A stretch of 64,000 bases of DNA from Acidimicrobiales bacterium (GTDB lineage Bacteria; Actinomycetota; Acidimicrobiia; Acidimicrobiales; JAVJTC01), in the NCBI GenBank assembly GCA_040219085.1, contig JAVJTC010000004.1:1-64000 (forward strand). The letters run 5' to 3'. The notes beneath the pieces are model-generated. The model searched no databases. It saw only the letters and a program-made list of their open reading frames with translations, and was not told the DNA's origin. The position numbers were made by a program, and so were the translations under genes. Below are positions 8,294 to 17,174 of the stretch, piece after piece (position 1 is the first letter of the stretch; every line of letters starts with the position of its first letter).

Positions 8294-9436
8294 TCAGCCG
8301 CCGGCCGGGAACGGGATCTCGAACTCGCCGTTCTGCACCGATGCGACGAAGTCGTCGAGGATCGTCTGGAGCTCCGAGAGTGGCACCGCTGTCTCGACCG
8401 TCGCGTTCGGGTTGATCTCGGTGAGCACCACCTGGTCGTTGAACACACCCGACGGGTAGAACTCGTTGCCGAACTCGCCGCTGCGGACCAGGTCGAACCA
8501 CCCGAGGTAGAGCTGGTCGAGGACCATGACCGTCGCCGACAGGAACGTGTCCGGCGAGGCGTCGATCTGCGAGCCGAATCCGGTCGAGATCGGGATACCA
8601 GCGGCGGCGGCGGACTGGGCCGCACCGATGCAGATCCCGTCGCCGGAGCAGTAGATGTAGTCGGCGCCCTGGTCGATCAGGCTCTGGGCCACCTCGGCCG
8701 CGGCCTGAACGTCGACGAACGAACCGGAGAAGCCCTCCAGGAACTCGACGTCGGGCCTGACCGACAGCACGGCCTCCTCGAACGCGCGGTGCATGGTCTT
8801 CACGAAGTCGAACTCGGGACCACCGACGATCCCGATGGTGTCGCCGACGAGAGCGTTGGCGGCGACGATCCCGTTCGGGTAGGCGATGTCCTGGACGTTG
8901 TAGAGCCAGTCCACGAGGTTGTCGGCCGTGACGGCACCCTCGACCAGCACCCCACCGGACATGGCGAACTCGACATCGGGGAACTCGGCGTAGAGCTGCT
9001 GGATGGGATCCACGTACTCGATCCCGTGGCCGATGATCAGGTCGTAACCCTGGCTGGCGAAGTTGCGCAACGCCGGCAGCGAGTCGGTCGGCTCGATGAT
9101 CTCCTCGAGCACCTCGTACTCGATGTTCCCGTCGGCTTCGGCCGCGGCGACCAGACCCTCGTAGCCGGACTGGCTGAAGGAGTTGTCGTTGCGCACGCCC
9201 GGCAACAACAGGGCCACCCGCAACGTGTCACCGTCGGATCCACCGTCATCTGCGGAAGCACCGTCGTCCTCCCCGGCACCGTCATCGGACACCGCGCCGT
9301 CATCGGACGCCGCGCCGTCATCGGACGCCGCGCCGTCGTCGGCGGCGGTGTCGTCGTCATCGTCTCCACAGGCGGCGGCGACCATCGCCAGCGCCAGCAG
9401 AACGGCCAACAACTTCCACAACATGGTTCGCTTCAC
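8294..9436 (-). CDS. BMP-family substrate-binding lipoprotein (nucleoside/purine importer)
   Basis: 380 residues from GTG at 9436, preceded by a GGGAGG ribosome site at good spacing. A lipoprotein signal (LAMVAAAC, Cys as the acylated residue) is followed by an unusual linker of about 45 residues rich in Asp, Ala, Gly and Ser, then a BMP/PnrA-type periplasmic-binding fold (VALLLPGVRNDNSFSQSGY, IGHGIEY, GICIGAAQSA). BMP proteins bind purine nucleosides and deliver them to the cognate ABC importer. It heads the operon that continues through the ATPase, two permeases and probably the deaminases. The linker is likely a flexible tether to the membrane. Confidence 0.9.
   Translation of the reverse strand: MKRTMLWKLLAVLLALAMVAAACGDDDDDTAADDGAASDDGAASDDGAVSDDGAGEDDGASADDGGSDGDTLRVALLLPGVRNDNSFSQSGYEGLVAAAEADGNIEYEVLEEIIEPTDSLPALRNFASQGYDLIIGHGIEYVDPIQQLYAEFPDVEFAMSGGVLVEGAVTADNLVDWLYNVQDIAYPNGIVAANALVGDTIGIVGGPEFDFVKTMHRAFEEAVLSVRPDVEFLEGFSGSFVDVQAAAEVAQSLIDQGADYIYCSGDGICIGAAQSAAAAGIPISTGFGSQIDASPDTFLSATVMVLDQLYLGWFDLVRSGEFGNEFYPSGVFNDQVVLTEINPNATVETAVPLSELQTILDDFVASVQNGEFEIPFPAGG
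9281..9334 (-). repeat. Three 18-bp tandem repeats coding for the Ser-Asp-Asp-Gly-Ala linker
   Basis: Three near-identical 18-base units begin at 9281, 9299 and 9317, with further diverged units on both sides. They encode the six-residue repeat of the lipoprotein linker. Length variation between strains is expected. Confidence 0.8.
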
Positions 9437-9446
9437 AGGAACCTCC

Positions 9447-9505
9447 CTCTCGTGTCCCGGGCGCACGTTAGAGCGGCGACAACTCTCGTGAGCGGGTCCC
9501 GGGCG
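9447..9505. promoter_or_regulatory. Paired direct repeats upstream of the BMP transporter operon
   Basis: CTCTCGTG plus TCCCGGGCG occurs twice, at 9447-9463 and at 9483-9490 with 9497-9505. The second copy has six extra bases between its halves. TCCCGGGC contains a CCCGGG palindrome. The pair sits just upstream of the BMP ribosome site, where an operator for a purine-responsive regulator could be. No protein can be assigned to it. Confidence 0.3.
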
Positions 9506-9574
9506 GTGTTCACATTCGCGTAACACTTGCGGTGCGCCGCCGCAGAGTCTGTCAGATGGCGGTCAGACTGCGCA

Positions 9575-11011
9575 TCAGACGACTATCGACACCAGCTTCG
9601 GCTCTGTGAACGCGTCCATCCCGTCGTGACCACCCTCGCGGCCGAGCCCGGACTCCTTGAATCCCCCGAAGGGTGCGGTCGGTGAGGCCGGCATCGGGTC
9701 GTTGCACCCCACCATCCCGTACTCGAGGCCCTCGGACACCCGCATCGCCGTGCCGAGGTCCTGCGTGTAGAAGTACGCCGCGAGCCCGTAGGGGCTGTTG
9801 TTCGCCCGTTCGATCACCTCCGCCTCGTCACGGAAGGTGAGCACAGGCGCGACGGGACCGAACGTCTCCTCGCTCGCCACCAGCATCTCGTCGGTCACAC
9901 CGGTCAGGACCGTCGGCGGGAAGAACCAGCCGTCGTCGAAGCCCACACCGGTCACCCGCTCGCCGCCGGCGGTCACCGTCGCGCCCTTGGCCACGGCGTC
10001 CGCGACGTGTGCGCTCACCTTGTCGTAGCCACGTTCGTCGATGAGCGGTCCGATGTCTACCCCGTCGACCTCCCCGCGCCCCACGGTCAGCGCGCCGACC
10101 GCCGACGCGAGCTTCTCGGCGAACGCGTCGGCCACGCCCTCCTGGACGAACACGCGGTTCGCACACAGACAACTCTGACCGTTGACCTGGAACTTGCTCA
10201 TGAGAAGGCCGGCGACGGCGGCGTCGAGGTCAGCGTCGTCGAACACGATGAACGGGGCCTGGCCACCGAGCTCCAGTGACACCCGCGCGAGGTGGTGGGC
10301 CGAACGCTCGACGAGGAACTTGCCGACCTCGGTCGATCCCGTGAAGGTGATCTTGCGGACACGCTCGTCGTCGAGGAGTGCGTCGGTGAGCGTCTCGGGT
10401 CGCTCGGAGGTCACGAGGTTCACGACCCCCGCCGGGAGATCCGCCGCGTGGATCGCGTCGAACAGGGCCGCCGGAGACAGCGGCGTCTGCTCGGCCGGCT
10501 TGACGACCATCGTGCATCCGGCAGCCAGAGCAGGAGCGAGCTTGCGGGCGATCATCGCGAGCGGGAAGTTCCACGGCGTGATCGCCACCGCCACACCCAG
10601 CGGGCGACGGTGGACCATCAGACGCTTGCCCGGAACGTGCGTCGGGACGATCTCCCCGTATGACCGGCGGGCCTCCTCCGCGAACCAGTCCAGCCACTGG
10701 GTGGCGTAGCGCACCTCGAAGAGCGCCTGACCGCGCGGCTTCCCCTGTTCGGCGACGATCAGATCGGCGATGCGGTCGATGTCGTCGAGGAGCGCAGCCG
10801 TGATGCGGCGCAACGCGCCGGCACGTTCGACAGCGGGCAACGCGGCCCAGCCCCCGAACGCGTCGTGGGCGGCGGCCACCGCCCGGGTGGCGAGACCCGG
10901 ATCAGCGTCTGCCGCCGTCCCGACGATCGTCCCGTCGGCTGGGTTCGTCACCGCGAAGGTGCGATCGGCCTCCACCCATTCACCGCCGACGTAACAGCGC
11001 GCTTCGGCCAC
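9575..11011 (-). CDS. NAD(P)-dependent succinate-semialdehyde dehydrogenase-like aldehyde dehydrogenase
   Basis: 478 residues with a GGAGG site six bases before the GTG start. Aldehyde dehydrogenase landmarks are in order: TPWNFPLAMI, the Rossmann segment FTGSTEVGK, catalytic Glu in SLELGGQAPF, catalytic Cys in NGQSCLCANR, and EETFGPVAP. The overall pattern is closest to GabD-type succinate/glutarate semialdehyde dehydrogenases, which oxidise short semialdehydes to acids. It lies between the purine transport operon and the second amidohydrolase, all on the minus strand. Whether it acts in purine breakdown or is simply a neighbour is not decided by the sequence. Confidence 0.85.
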   Translation of the reverse strand: MAEARCYVGGEWVEADRTFAVTNPADGTIVGTAADADPGLATRAVAAAHDAFGGWAALPAVERAGALRRITAALLDDIDRIADLIVAEQGKPRGQALFEVRYATQWLDWFAEEARRSYGEIVPTHVPGKRLMVHRRPLGVAVAITPWNFPLAMIARKLAPALAAGCTMVVKPAEQTPLSPAALFDAIHAADLPAGVVNLVTSERPETLTDALLDDERVRKITFTGSTEVGKFLVERSAHHLARVSLELGGQAPFIVFDDADLDAAVAGLLMSKFQVNGQSCLCANRVFVQEGVADAFAEKLASAVGALTVGRGEVDGVDIGPLIDERGYDKVSAHVADAVAKGATVTAGGERVTGVGFDDGWFFPPTVLTGVTDEMLVASEETFGPVAPVLTFRDEAEVIERANNSPYGLAAYFYTQDLGTAMRVSEGLEYGMVGCNDPMPASPTAPFGGFKESGLGREGGHDGMDAFTEPKLVSIVV

Positions 11012-11046
11012 GTTTGCCTCCCAGATCGTGTGTGGACGCAGCGACC

Positions 11047-12417
11047 TTACCGAGACACACCCAACGCGGCGCGGGCCTCGGCCGCGACGGTCTTCTCATC
11101 GATGGTCGTGCAGTGACCACCACGGACGACGACGGCACCGTCGACGACGACGAGCTCCGCCCGATCCGACAATCCGGTGAGGACGAGACCCGCAACGGGG
11201 TCGTGGACGCCGACGCGGTCGACCGAGTGCATGTCCCAGGCCGAGATGTCGGCGGCCTGGCCCGGTGCGAGACGACCGAGGGCCTCGCGGTTGAGGCACT
11301 CGGCCGATCCGCGCGTCGCGATACGCAGCAGCTCCGCAACCCTGGGCCAACGCCAGGACTCTTCGATCCCCATGCGGTGCGCCAGTGCGGCCAGGCGCAG
11401 ATCGCCGAGCTGGTTGCAGCCGTCGTTGGAGGCCGATCCGGTCGTCCCGAAGCCGACCTTGCACCCGGCGTCGAGATACTCACGTAGCGGCGCGAGGCCC
11501 CAACCCATCCGCAGGTCGGGCGCGATGAGATGGACGATGCCGACCCCGGCCGCGGCGAACTCGGGGATCTCCTCGTGGGGAGGATCGACCATGTGAGCCA
11601 GCCAGACCCGTTCGTGGTGCCACCCGTTGTCGAGGAGGATCCGCCACGGTGTCGTGTCGTAGCGGTCCCGACAGAACTCGGTGTCGACGTGCTCGTAGAG
11701 GTGGGTGTGCAGCCCGACGCCGGGGTTGACCGCGGCGAGCTTCGCGAGCTCCCGGAACAGCTCCGGCTTGTCGACGTGGACACCGCAGGGAGCGAGGTCG
11801 ATGCGGATACGGGCGAGCGGATCGGAGTCGTGATACCCGTCGATCAACTCGACGCTGTGGCGCAGGACCTCGTCCATCGTCTGGCAGGCGTCGTCGGGCG
11901 CCGCTCCGCCGTCGCGACGACCGAGCGTCATCGTCCCTCTCCCGGCGTGGAGGCGGATTCCCACCTCGCGAGCTGCCTCGATCATCGCCTCGATGTAGGG
12001 AAGAGTCACCCCTCCGGGGAAGACGTAGTGCTGGTCGGCAACCGTCGTCACGCCGCCGAGCAGGGACTCGACCATGCCCGCGCGCGCCAGGGCCGCCACC
12101 GTCTCGGGGGTGTAGCGCCCGTTGCGCCACCAGCTCAGGGTGCGCTCGTGCAGTCCCCGCAGCCACGGGATGATCTCGGCACGTTCGAACTCGCGCATCG
12201 AGCGCATCCCCACCTGGTACAGGTGCTGGTGGGCGTTCACGAGTCCCGGGGTCACGATGAGGCCGGTCGCGTCGACCACCTCCGCTCCGGGCGGCGCGGC
12301 GATGTCACGCCCGATGGCGGCGACGGTGCGGCCCTCGACGAGAAGGTCCACGTCCCGGAGTTCCCCGTAGTGGTCGTCGAAGGTGACCAAGTGGCTGATG
12401 TTGCGCAAGAGCAGCAC
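11047..12417 (-). CDS. 8-oxoguanine deaminase-like amidohydrolase with an altered active-site residue
   Basis: About 456 residues. Metal-binding motifs NAHQHLYQ, GLHTHLYEH and VWLAHMVDP are intact. The SASND block that marks 8-oxoguanine deaminase and related AtzB-type enzymes is present near residue 330. The residue that should be the catalytic Asp just before it (VDGSASND in relatives) is Thr326 (GTTGSASND), and the usual HCP-SN loop reads VHLIAPDLRMGWG. Thus either the enzyme has diverged in reaction or it is no longer a deaminase. The GTG at 12417 fits homologue starts and has CACACT six bases upstream; an in-frame GTG at 12450 is the other option. It diverges from the molybdenum hydroxylase operon. 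Confidence 0.75.
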   Translation of the reverse strand: MLLLRNISHLVTFDDHYGELRDVDLLVEGRTVAAIGRDIAAPPGAEVVDATGLIVTPGLVNAHQHLYQVGMRSMREFERAEIIPWLRGLHERTLSWWRNGRYTPETVAALARAGMVESLLGGVTTVADQHYVFPGGVTLPYIEAMIEAAREVGIRLHAGRGTMTLGRRDGGAAPDDACQTMDEVLRHSVELIDGYHDSDPLARIRIDLAPCGVHVDKPELFRELAKLAAVNPGVGLHTHLYEHVDTEFCRDRYDTTPWRILLDNGWHHERVWLAHMVDPPHEEIPEFAAAGVGIVHLIAPDLRMGWGLAPLREYLDAGCKVGFGTTGSASNDGCNQLGDLRLAALAHRMGIEESWRWPRVAELLRIATRGSAECLNREALGRLAPGQAADISAWDMHSVDRVGVHDPVAGLVLTGLSDRAELVVVDGAVVVRGGHCTTIDEKTVAAEARAALGVSR

Positions 12418-12529
12418 GACACAAGTGTGGCAGCGGCCCGGCGTGACCACCAGCGCCGAGTTGCGGGCGCGCGTCGGCCGACACCCGGAGGCCGGATGGC
12501 GTGGTTGGTCGCGCCGACGCGCTCGGCGA

Positions 12530-12544
12530 TAGGTTCGGCATCCG
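12530..12544 (+). promoter_or_regulatory. Possible -10 box for the molybdenum hydroxylase operon
   Basis: TAGGTT at 12530-12535 lies nine bases before the ATG at 12545 in the 127-base divergent gap. It would give a leader of only about three bases. No ribosome site is visible. Confidence 0.3.
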
Positions 12545-13396
12545 ATGAAGCCGCCCGCCTTCGACTACCACGACCCGGCGACGCTCGACGAGGTGCTCGC
12601 GCTGCTCGCCGAGGCCGGCGACGAGGCGGCCATCATCGCCGGGGGTCAGAGCCTCGTACCGCTCATGAACCTGCGCCTCGCCCGCCCCGAGGTCGTCATC
12701 GACCCCCGGCGGGTGGGCGACCTCCGCAGCGTCGAGAGCGACGCCACGGGAATGTCGATCGGCGCGATGGTCACGGCCGCGACGCTCGAACGGGCCAGCG
12801 GGACAGTGCCAGGCACGGCGGCCGCGCTCGCTCACCTTGCCCACCCCCAGATCCGCAACCGGACGACCGTCGGAGGATCCATCGCCCACGCCGATCCGGC
12901 CGCTGAACTCCCCGCACTACTCGCCGCCACGGACGGAACCGTCACCGTCGCCTCGGCCGGGCGCGGCACGCGCGTGGTCGACGCGGCGGACTTCCTCCAG
13001 GGCCCGTTCTGGACCGCACGAGAGCCCGACGAGATGGTCACGTCGGTGCGGTTCGGCCGCTTCGACGGAGAGATCACGGTCGCGGAACTCGCACCCAGAC
13101 CCGGCGATTTCGCCACCGTCGGCGTCGTCGTGGGACTGCGCGTCGACAACGGCCAGGTCGGCGCGGCGCGGATCGTCGCCTTCGGTGTCGGCGGGACGCC
13201 GGTGCGAATGAGCGAGGTCGAGGCCTCCCTCGTCGGCTCCGCCGCTGACGCTGCAGGCTTCGCCGCCGCCGGTGACGCGGTGAGGGCCGGACTCGACCCC
13301 ACCGGCGACGCGCACGCGAGCGCCGACTACCGCCGCCACGTCGCCGGGACGCTCGTCACACGTGCACTGCTCGAACTCGCCGGAGTGGCCCGATGA
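12545..13396 (+). CDS. Molybdenum hydroxylase FAD-binding subunit (xanthine dehydrogenase/CoxM type)
   Basis: 283 residues, the usual size of the medium subunit. The two FAD-binding signatures are present: AGGQSLVPLMNLR near residue 36 and TVGGSIAHADPAAELP near residue 107. The subunit passes electrons from the 2Fe-2S protein to NAD or another acceptor. It is the first gene of a three-gene operon and overlaps the next gene by four bases. Placement next to adenine deaminase and 8-oxoguanine deaminase-like genes supports hypoxanthine/xanthine or another purine as substrate; subunit sequence alone would also fit nicotinate or CO dehydrogenase-like enzymes. Confidence 0.9.
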   Translation: MKPPAFDYHDPATLDEVLALLAEAGDEAAIIAGGQSLVPLMNLRLARPEVVIDPRRVGDLRSVESDATGMSIGAMVTAATLERASGTVPGTAAALAHLAHPQIRNRTTVGGSIAHADPAAELPALLAATDGTVTVASAGRGTRVVDAADFLQGPFWTAREPDEMVTSVRFGRFDGEITVAELAPRPGDFATVGVVVGLRVDNGQVGAARIVAFGVGGTPVRMSEVEASLVGSAADAAGFAAAGDAVRAGLDPTGDAHASADYRRHVAGTLVTRALLELAGVAR

Positions 13397-13935
13397 CCCG
13401 ACGCGCTGTCACCTTCGAGGTCAACGGGGAGGCCGTGACGGTCGACGTCGAGCCTCGCATGCTGTTGTCCGACGTGTTGCGCCACGAGGTCGCGATCACC
13501 GGCACCCACGTCGGTTGCGAACAGGGATCGTGCGGCGCCTGCACCGTGATCGTCGACGGGAACCCCGTCAGGTCGTGCCTGATGCTCGCCCCCCAGGCCG
13601 AGGGCACCGTGATCGAGACCATCGAGAGCGTCGCCGACGGCGACGAGATGGACCCGGTACAGCAGGCGCTGCACGCCGAGCACGGCCTCCAGTGTGGGTT
13701 CTGCACGCCGGGGATCGTGATGTCGCTGGTCGCAGCCCGCCGCGCCGGGAGCGACGCTGCGGCCGCGTGCGACGAGGTGCTCGGTGGCCACCTGTGCCGC
13801 TGCACCGGCTACGTGAACATCCGCCGCGCCGTCCACCGGGCGTGGGAGGACCTGCCCCGCGAACACGACCCCACGGTGGGGCGATCTGCCCAAGGCGGCG
13901 GGAGCCTGCCCGTCGAAGGCGGCGAGGCATCATGA
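13393..13935 (+). CDS. Molybdenum hydroxylase 2Fe-2S subunit
   Basis: 180 residues. The N-terminal plant-ferredoxin-type cluster is bound by GCEQGSCGACTV and a fourth Cys in VRSCLML. The C-terminal four-helix cluster uses CGFCTPG and CRCTGY. It ends with a short Gly/Pro tail not usual in the family. Start and stop overlap both neighbours (ATGA at 13393 and 13932), so the three subunits are translationally coupled. The protein relays electrons from the molybdenum site to FAD. Confidence 0.93.
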   Translation: MTRRAVTFEVNGEAVTVDVEPRMLLSDVLRHEVAITGTHVGCEQGSCGACTVIVDGNPVRSCLMLAPQAEGTVIETIESVADGDEMDPVQQALHAEHGLQCGFCTPGIVMSLVAARRAGSDAAAACDEVLGGHLCRCTGYVNIRRAVHRAWEDLPREHDPTVGRSAQGGGSLPVEGGEAS

Positions 13936-16265
13936 GCCCACTGGTCGGTCAGCGGGTCGGGCGGGTCAACGACGCGAAGGCCCTGCGCGGGCGGGGCCGG
14001 TACATCGACGACCTCCACCTCGCCGAGGCCCACGCCGCCATCGTCCGCAGCCCCGTGGCGCACGGGGTGATCCGCGGAATCGACGTCCCCGACGACCTCC
14101 CCACCGGCGTCGCAGTGCTCGGCCCGCAGGAACTGAACGCCGCCGCTCCGGGGCGGTTCCCGGTCCTGTGGTGGCTCGGCGACCAGACCCAGCACCACAC
14201 CGAGCTCATCGGCGACCGTGTCCGCTACGTCGGACAGCCAGTCGGGATCGTGGTCGCCGCGAGCCGCTATGAGGCCGAGGACGTCGTCGACCGGATCGAG
14301 GTGACCGTCGACGAACTCGACGTCGTCATCGACCCGGTCGCCGCACTCGAGCCGGGCGCGCCGCTGCTCTATCCCGACCTCGGCACCAACGTGTTGTGCA
14401 CCGTCGAGACCGGCGACGACGCGGCCCACACCGACGCAGTGTTCGCCACAGCCGACAGGACCCTGTCGACGACGCTGCGCATCGGCCGAGTCAACGGGCT
14501 GCCGATGGAAACCCGCGGCATCGTGGCCGAACCGCTGCCCGACGGCCGCCTCGTCGTCCACGTCTCCACCCAGGCCGCCCACGCCGTGCGCGACGGGATC
14601 TGCGAGGTGTTCGAGATCCCCCAGCACATGGTGCGCGTGGTCACACCCGACGTCGGCGGCGGATTCGGCCTGAAGGACCACCTCTACGAGGACGAGGCGA
14701 TGGTCATAGCCGCGGCCCGCAGCCTCGGGCGTTCGGTCAGCTGGACCGAGGACCGCCTCGAGTCACTGACGGTGACCACCCACGCCCGCGACGAGATCCA
14801 CGACATCGACGTCGCCTTCGACGACGACGGCACGCTACGTGGCCTGCGGGTCTCGTCGGTGCGCAACGCCGGCGGCCGCTTCGCCGTCTTCGGCGGCGGA
14901 CCGCTGTTCACCGCCCTCGGTGTTCTGCCGGGCCCGTACCGCTGGGAGGCGGTGCGCGGCGTCGGGCGGGTCGTCGCGACCAACACGATGTCCACCGGCG
15001 CGTACCGCGGGTTCGGCCAGACCCAGGCGGTGGCCATCCGCGAACGCGCCGTCGAACTCGTCGCCCGCGAGCTCGGAGTCCATCCGGCAGATCTTCGGGC
15101 GCAGAACATGATCACCGCCGGCCAGCTTCCCTACGAGGTCCGCACCCACCTCGTCTACGACAACGGCGACTACCCCGAGGCGCTCCGCCGGGCACGCGCC
15201 ATGATCGAAGACGCCCCGACACCTCCCGACGACGGCCGTAGGCGCGGGACCGGTTGGGCGAGCTACGTCCAGCTGGCCGGCGTCGGGCCGTCCGTCATCA
15301 ACGAGATGATCGGGGTCCGCATCGGTGGGTTCGAATCCGCCGAGATCCGCATGGACCCCGACGGTTCCGTTCGGATCTTCAGCGGCGTGTCGCCCCACGG
15401 CCAGGGGCACGAGACCACCTTCGCCCAGCTCGTGGCCGACGAGCTCGGCGTGGAGATGGACGCCGTGACCCTCGTCACCGGCGATACCGACTCGGCGCCC
15501 TACTCCGCATACGGAACGGCGGCTTCCCGCTCGATCGCCGTCGGTGGCGGTGCCGCGGTGTCGGCGAGCCGCGAGCTCGCCGACAAGCTCCGGCGGATCG
15601 CAGCCGAACACCTCGAAGCGAACCCGGCCGACATCGAACTGGGCGGCGGTACGGCCACCGTCGTCGGGTCGCAGGTCTCGGTACCCATCGCGGAACTCGC
15701 CAGACTCGCGTGGCGTGGTCTGGGCCTGCCCGACGGCGACGTCCCCGGCCTGACCGCGGCGCACTCCTACGACCCGGCGAGCGCCACGTTCTCCTACGCC
15801 ACCCACGCCTGTCGGGTCGCCGTCGACCCCGACACCGGGGCCGTGGAGGTCGAGGACTACGTCGTCGTTCAGGACTGCGGCACGATGGTCAACCCGACGA
15901 TCGTCGAGGGCCAGATCGTCGGCGGTATCGCCCAGGGCCTCGGCGCCGCGCTGATGGAGAGAGTCTCCTACGACGAACACGGCCAGCCGACGGCCGCGAC
16001 GCTGCTCGACTATCACACCCCCGTGTCGGCCTCGATGCCCGACGTGCGTATTGACCACCTGGAGATCCCGTCGCCGTACACCCCGGGCGGCATGAAGGGC
16101 ATGGGCGAAGGCGGCACGAACGGCGCCTACTCGTGCGTCCTCAACGCCGTGTACGACGCGGTGCCCGAGCTCGGCGCCCGCCGCATCGAATCGCCGCTGA
16201 CGGCACCGGTGATCTGGGAGGCGCTGCAGGGCGCCTACGCCCACAGGCGCGACGAACCCTCCTAG
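13932..16265 (+). CDS. Molybdenum hydroxylase large (molybdopterin-cytosine dinucleotide) subunit, probable purine hydroxylase
   Basis: 777 residues from the ATG that overlaps the 2Fe-2S stop. Molybdenum-site landmarks are GGGFGLKDH, GAYRGFGQTQA, GQGHETTFAQL, AASRSIAVGGGA and KGMGEGGTNGA, whose Glu is the base conserved in xanthine oxidase-family enzymes. The AYRGFG loop is xanthine-dehydrogenase-like rather than the CO dehydrogenase AYRCSFR loop. The catalysed step is hydroxylation of a heterocycle using water. Context favours hypoxanthine or xanthine, giving urate downstream of adenine deaminase. No urate-degrading gene is in the window. The stop overlaps that of the convergent enoyl-CoA hydratase. 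Confidence 0.88.
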   Translation: MSPLVGQRVGRVNDAKALRGRGRYIDDLHLAEAHAAIVRSPVAHGVIRGIDVPDDLPTGVAVLGPQELNAAAPGRFPVLWWLGDQTQHHTELIGDRVRYVGQPVGIVVAASRYEAEDVVDRIEVTVDELDVVIDPVAALEPGAPLLYPDLGTNVLCTVETGDDAAHTDAVFATADRTLSTTLRIGRVNGLPMETRGIVAEPLPDGRLVVHVSTQAAHAVRDGICEVFEIPQHMVRVVTPDVGGGFGLKDHLYEDEAMVIAAARSLGRSVSWTEDRLESLTVTTHARDEIHDIDVAFDDDGTLRGLRVSSVRNAGGRFAVFGGGPLFTALGVLPGPYRWEAVRGVGRVVATNTMSTGAYRGFGQTQAVAIRERAVELVARELGVHPADLRAQNMITAGQLPYEVRTHLVYDNGDYPEALRRARAMIEDAPTPPDDGRRRGTGWASYVQLAGVGPSVINEMIGVRIGGFESAEIRMDPDGSVRIFSGVSPHGQGHETTFAQLVADELGVEMDAVTLVTGDTDSAPYSAYGTAASRSIAVGGGAAVSASRELADKLRRIAAEHLEANPADIELGGGTATVVGSQVSVPIAELARLAWRGLGLPDGDVPGLTAAHSYDPASATFSYATHACRVAVDPDTGAVEVEDYVVVQDCGTMVNPTIVEGQIVGGIAQGLGAALMERVSYDEHGQPTAATLLDYHTPVSASMPDVRIDHLEIPSPYTPGGMKGMGEGGTNGAYSCVLNAVYDAVPELGARRIESPLTAPVIWEALQGAYAHRRDEPS

Positions 16266-17089
16266 CGACGGTTCGTCCAGCGCGGCGGACGCTTCTCGGC
16301 GTAGGCGCGGTGGAACTCGCCGAAATCCTCGCCGCCCATGACCAGCGCCTGCAGGGTCGCCTCGTGTTCGAGCGCCGCGGTCAGGTCCATGTCCAGCTCG
16401 CTGGTGATCGCCCGCTTCGTCGCCGCATACGCGAAGGTGGGACCCTCGACCAGACGCTTCGCGAGCTCGGCGGTCGCCGCAGTCAGAGCATCCGGCTCGA
16501 CGACACTGTTGGCGAGACCGAGACGGTCCAGGTCCGCCGGTGACAGCGGCTCACCCAGCATCAGGATCTCGGTGGTGCGGGCGAGCCCGACCATCCGGGA
16601 CAGCAGGTAGATCGCACCCATGTCAGCGCCGGCTATCCCGAGTTTCGTGAACGGGAAGTGCAACGAGCCCTCGGTGGAGACGATCCGGAAGTCCGCCGCG
16701 AGGGCGAGCATCGCGCCGCCCCCGACGGCCAGGCCGTTGACGGCTGCGATGATCGGCAACTCGCACCGACGCATGTTGCCGACGACGTCGCTGGACATCC
16801 GCGTGAAATCGAGCACCTTGCGGGGATCGGCTTCGAGCAACTCCGCGATGATGTCGCGCACGTCGCCGCCGCTGCAGAACGCCCGGCCTTCGCCAGTGAG
16901 AACGATCACGTCGGCGACCCCGGCGTGGGGAAGCTCGGCGAAGATGTCCCGCAGGTCCGCATAGCTGTCGAGGGTGAGGGCGTTGAGCGCCTCGGTCCTG
17001 TCGAGTCGGATCGTCGCGACCCGGTCGGTGACCTCGAAGTCGAAGTGCCGCCACTCGTCGGTGAAACCCGGTGATCCCCTGAAGCCCAC
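16262..17089 (-). CDS. Enoyl-CoA hydratase/isomerase family protein
   Basis: 275 residues from GTG at 17089, which has GGGGAGG a few bases upstream; GTG 17095 is the alternative. The crotonase fold is clear: GRAFCSGGDV forms the first oxyanion-hole strand, and NGLAVGGGAMLALAADFRI is the CoA-site helix. At the two catalytic positions of rat enoyl-CoA hydratase the second block reads FTKLGIAGADMG, with no Glu, so hydratase chemistry is not assured and an isomerase or other crotonase reaction is possible. It converges on the molybdenum hydroxylase with stop codons sharing bases. Confidence 0.85.
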   Translation of the reverse strand: MGFRGSPGFTDEWRHFDFEVTDRVATIRLDRTEALNALTLDSYADLRDIFAELPHAGVADVIVLTGEGRAFCSGGDVRDIIAELLEADPRKVLDFTRMSSDVVGNMRRCELPIIAAVNGLAVGGGAMLALAADFRIVSTEGSLHFPFTKLGIAGADMGAIYLLSRMVGLARTTEILMLGEPLSPADLDRLGLANSVVEPDALTAATAELAKRLVEGPTFAYAATKRAITSELDMDLTAALEHEATLQALVMGGEDFGEFHRAYAEKRPPRWTNRR

Positions 17090-17174
17090 GCCCACCCTCC
17101 CCTTCCGGTCGGAACCCGATGGTGGCACCACGTCCCCGGGTGGTGCGATTCGACCCGTCCCGACGGCCCGTCGG

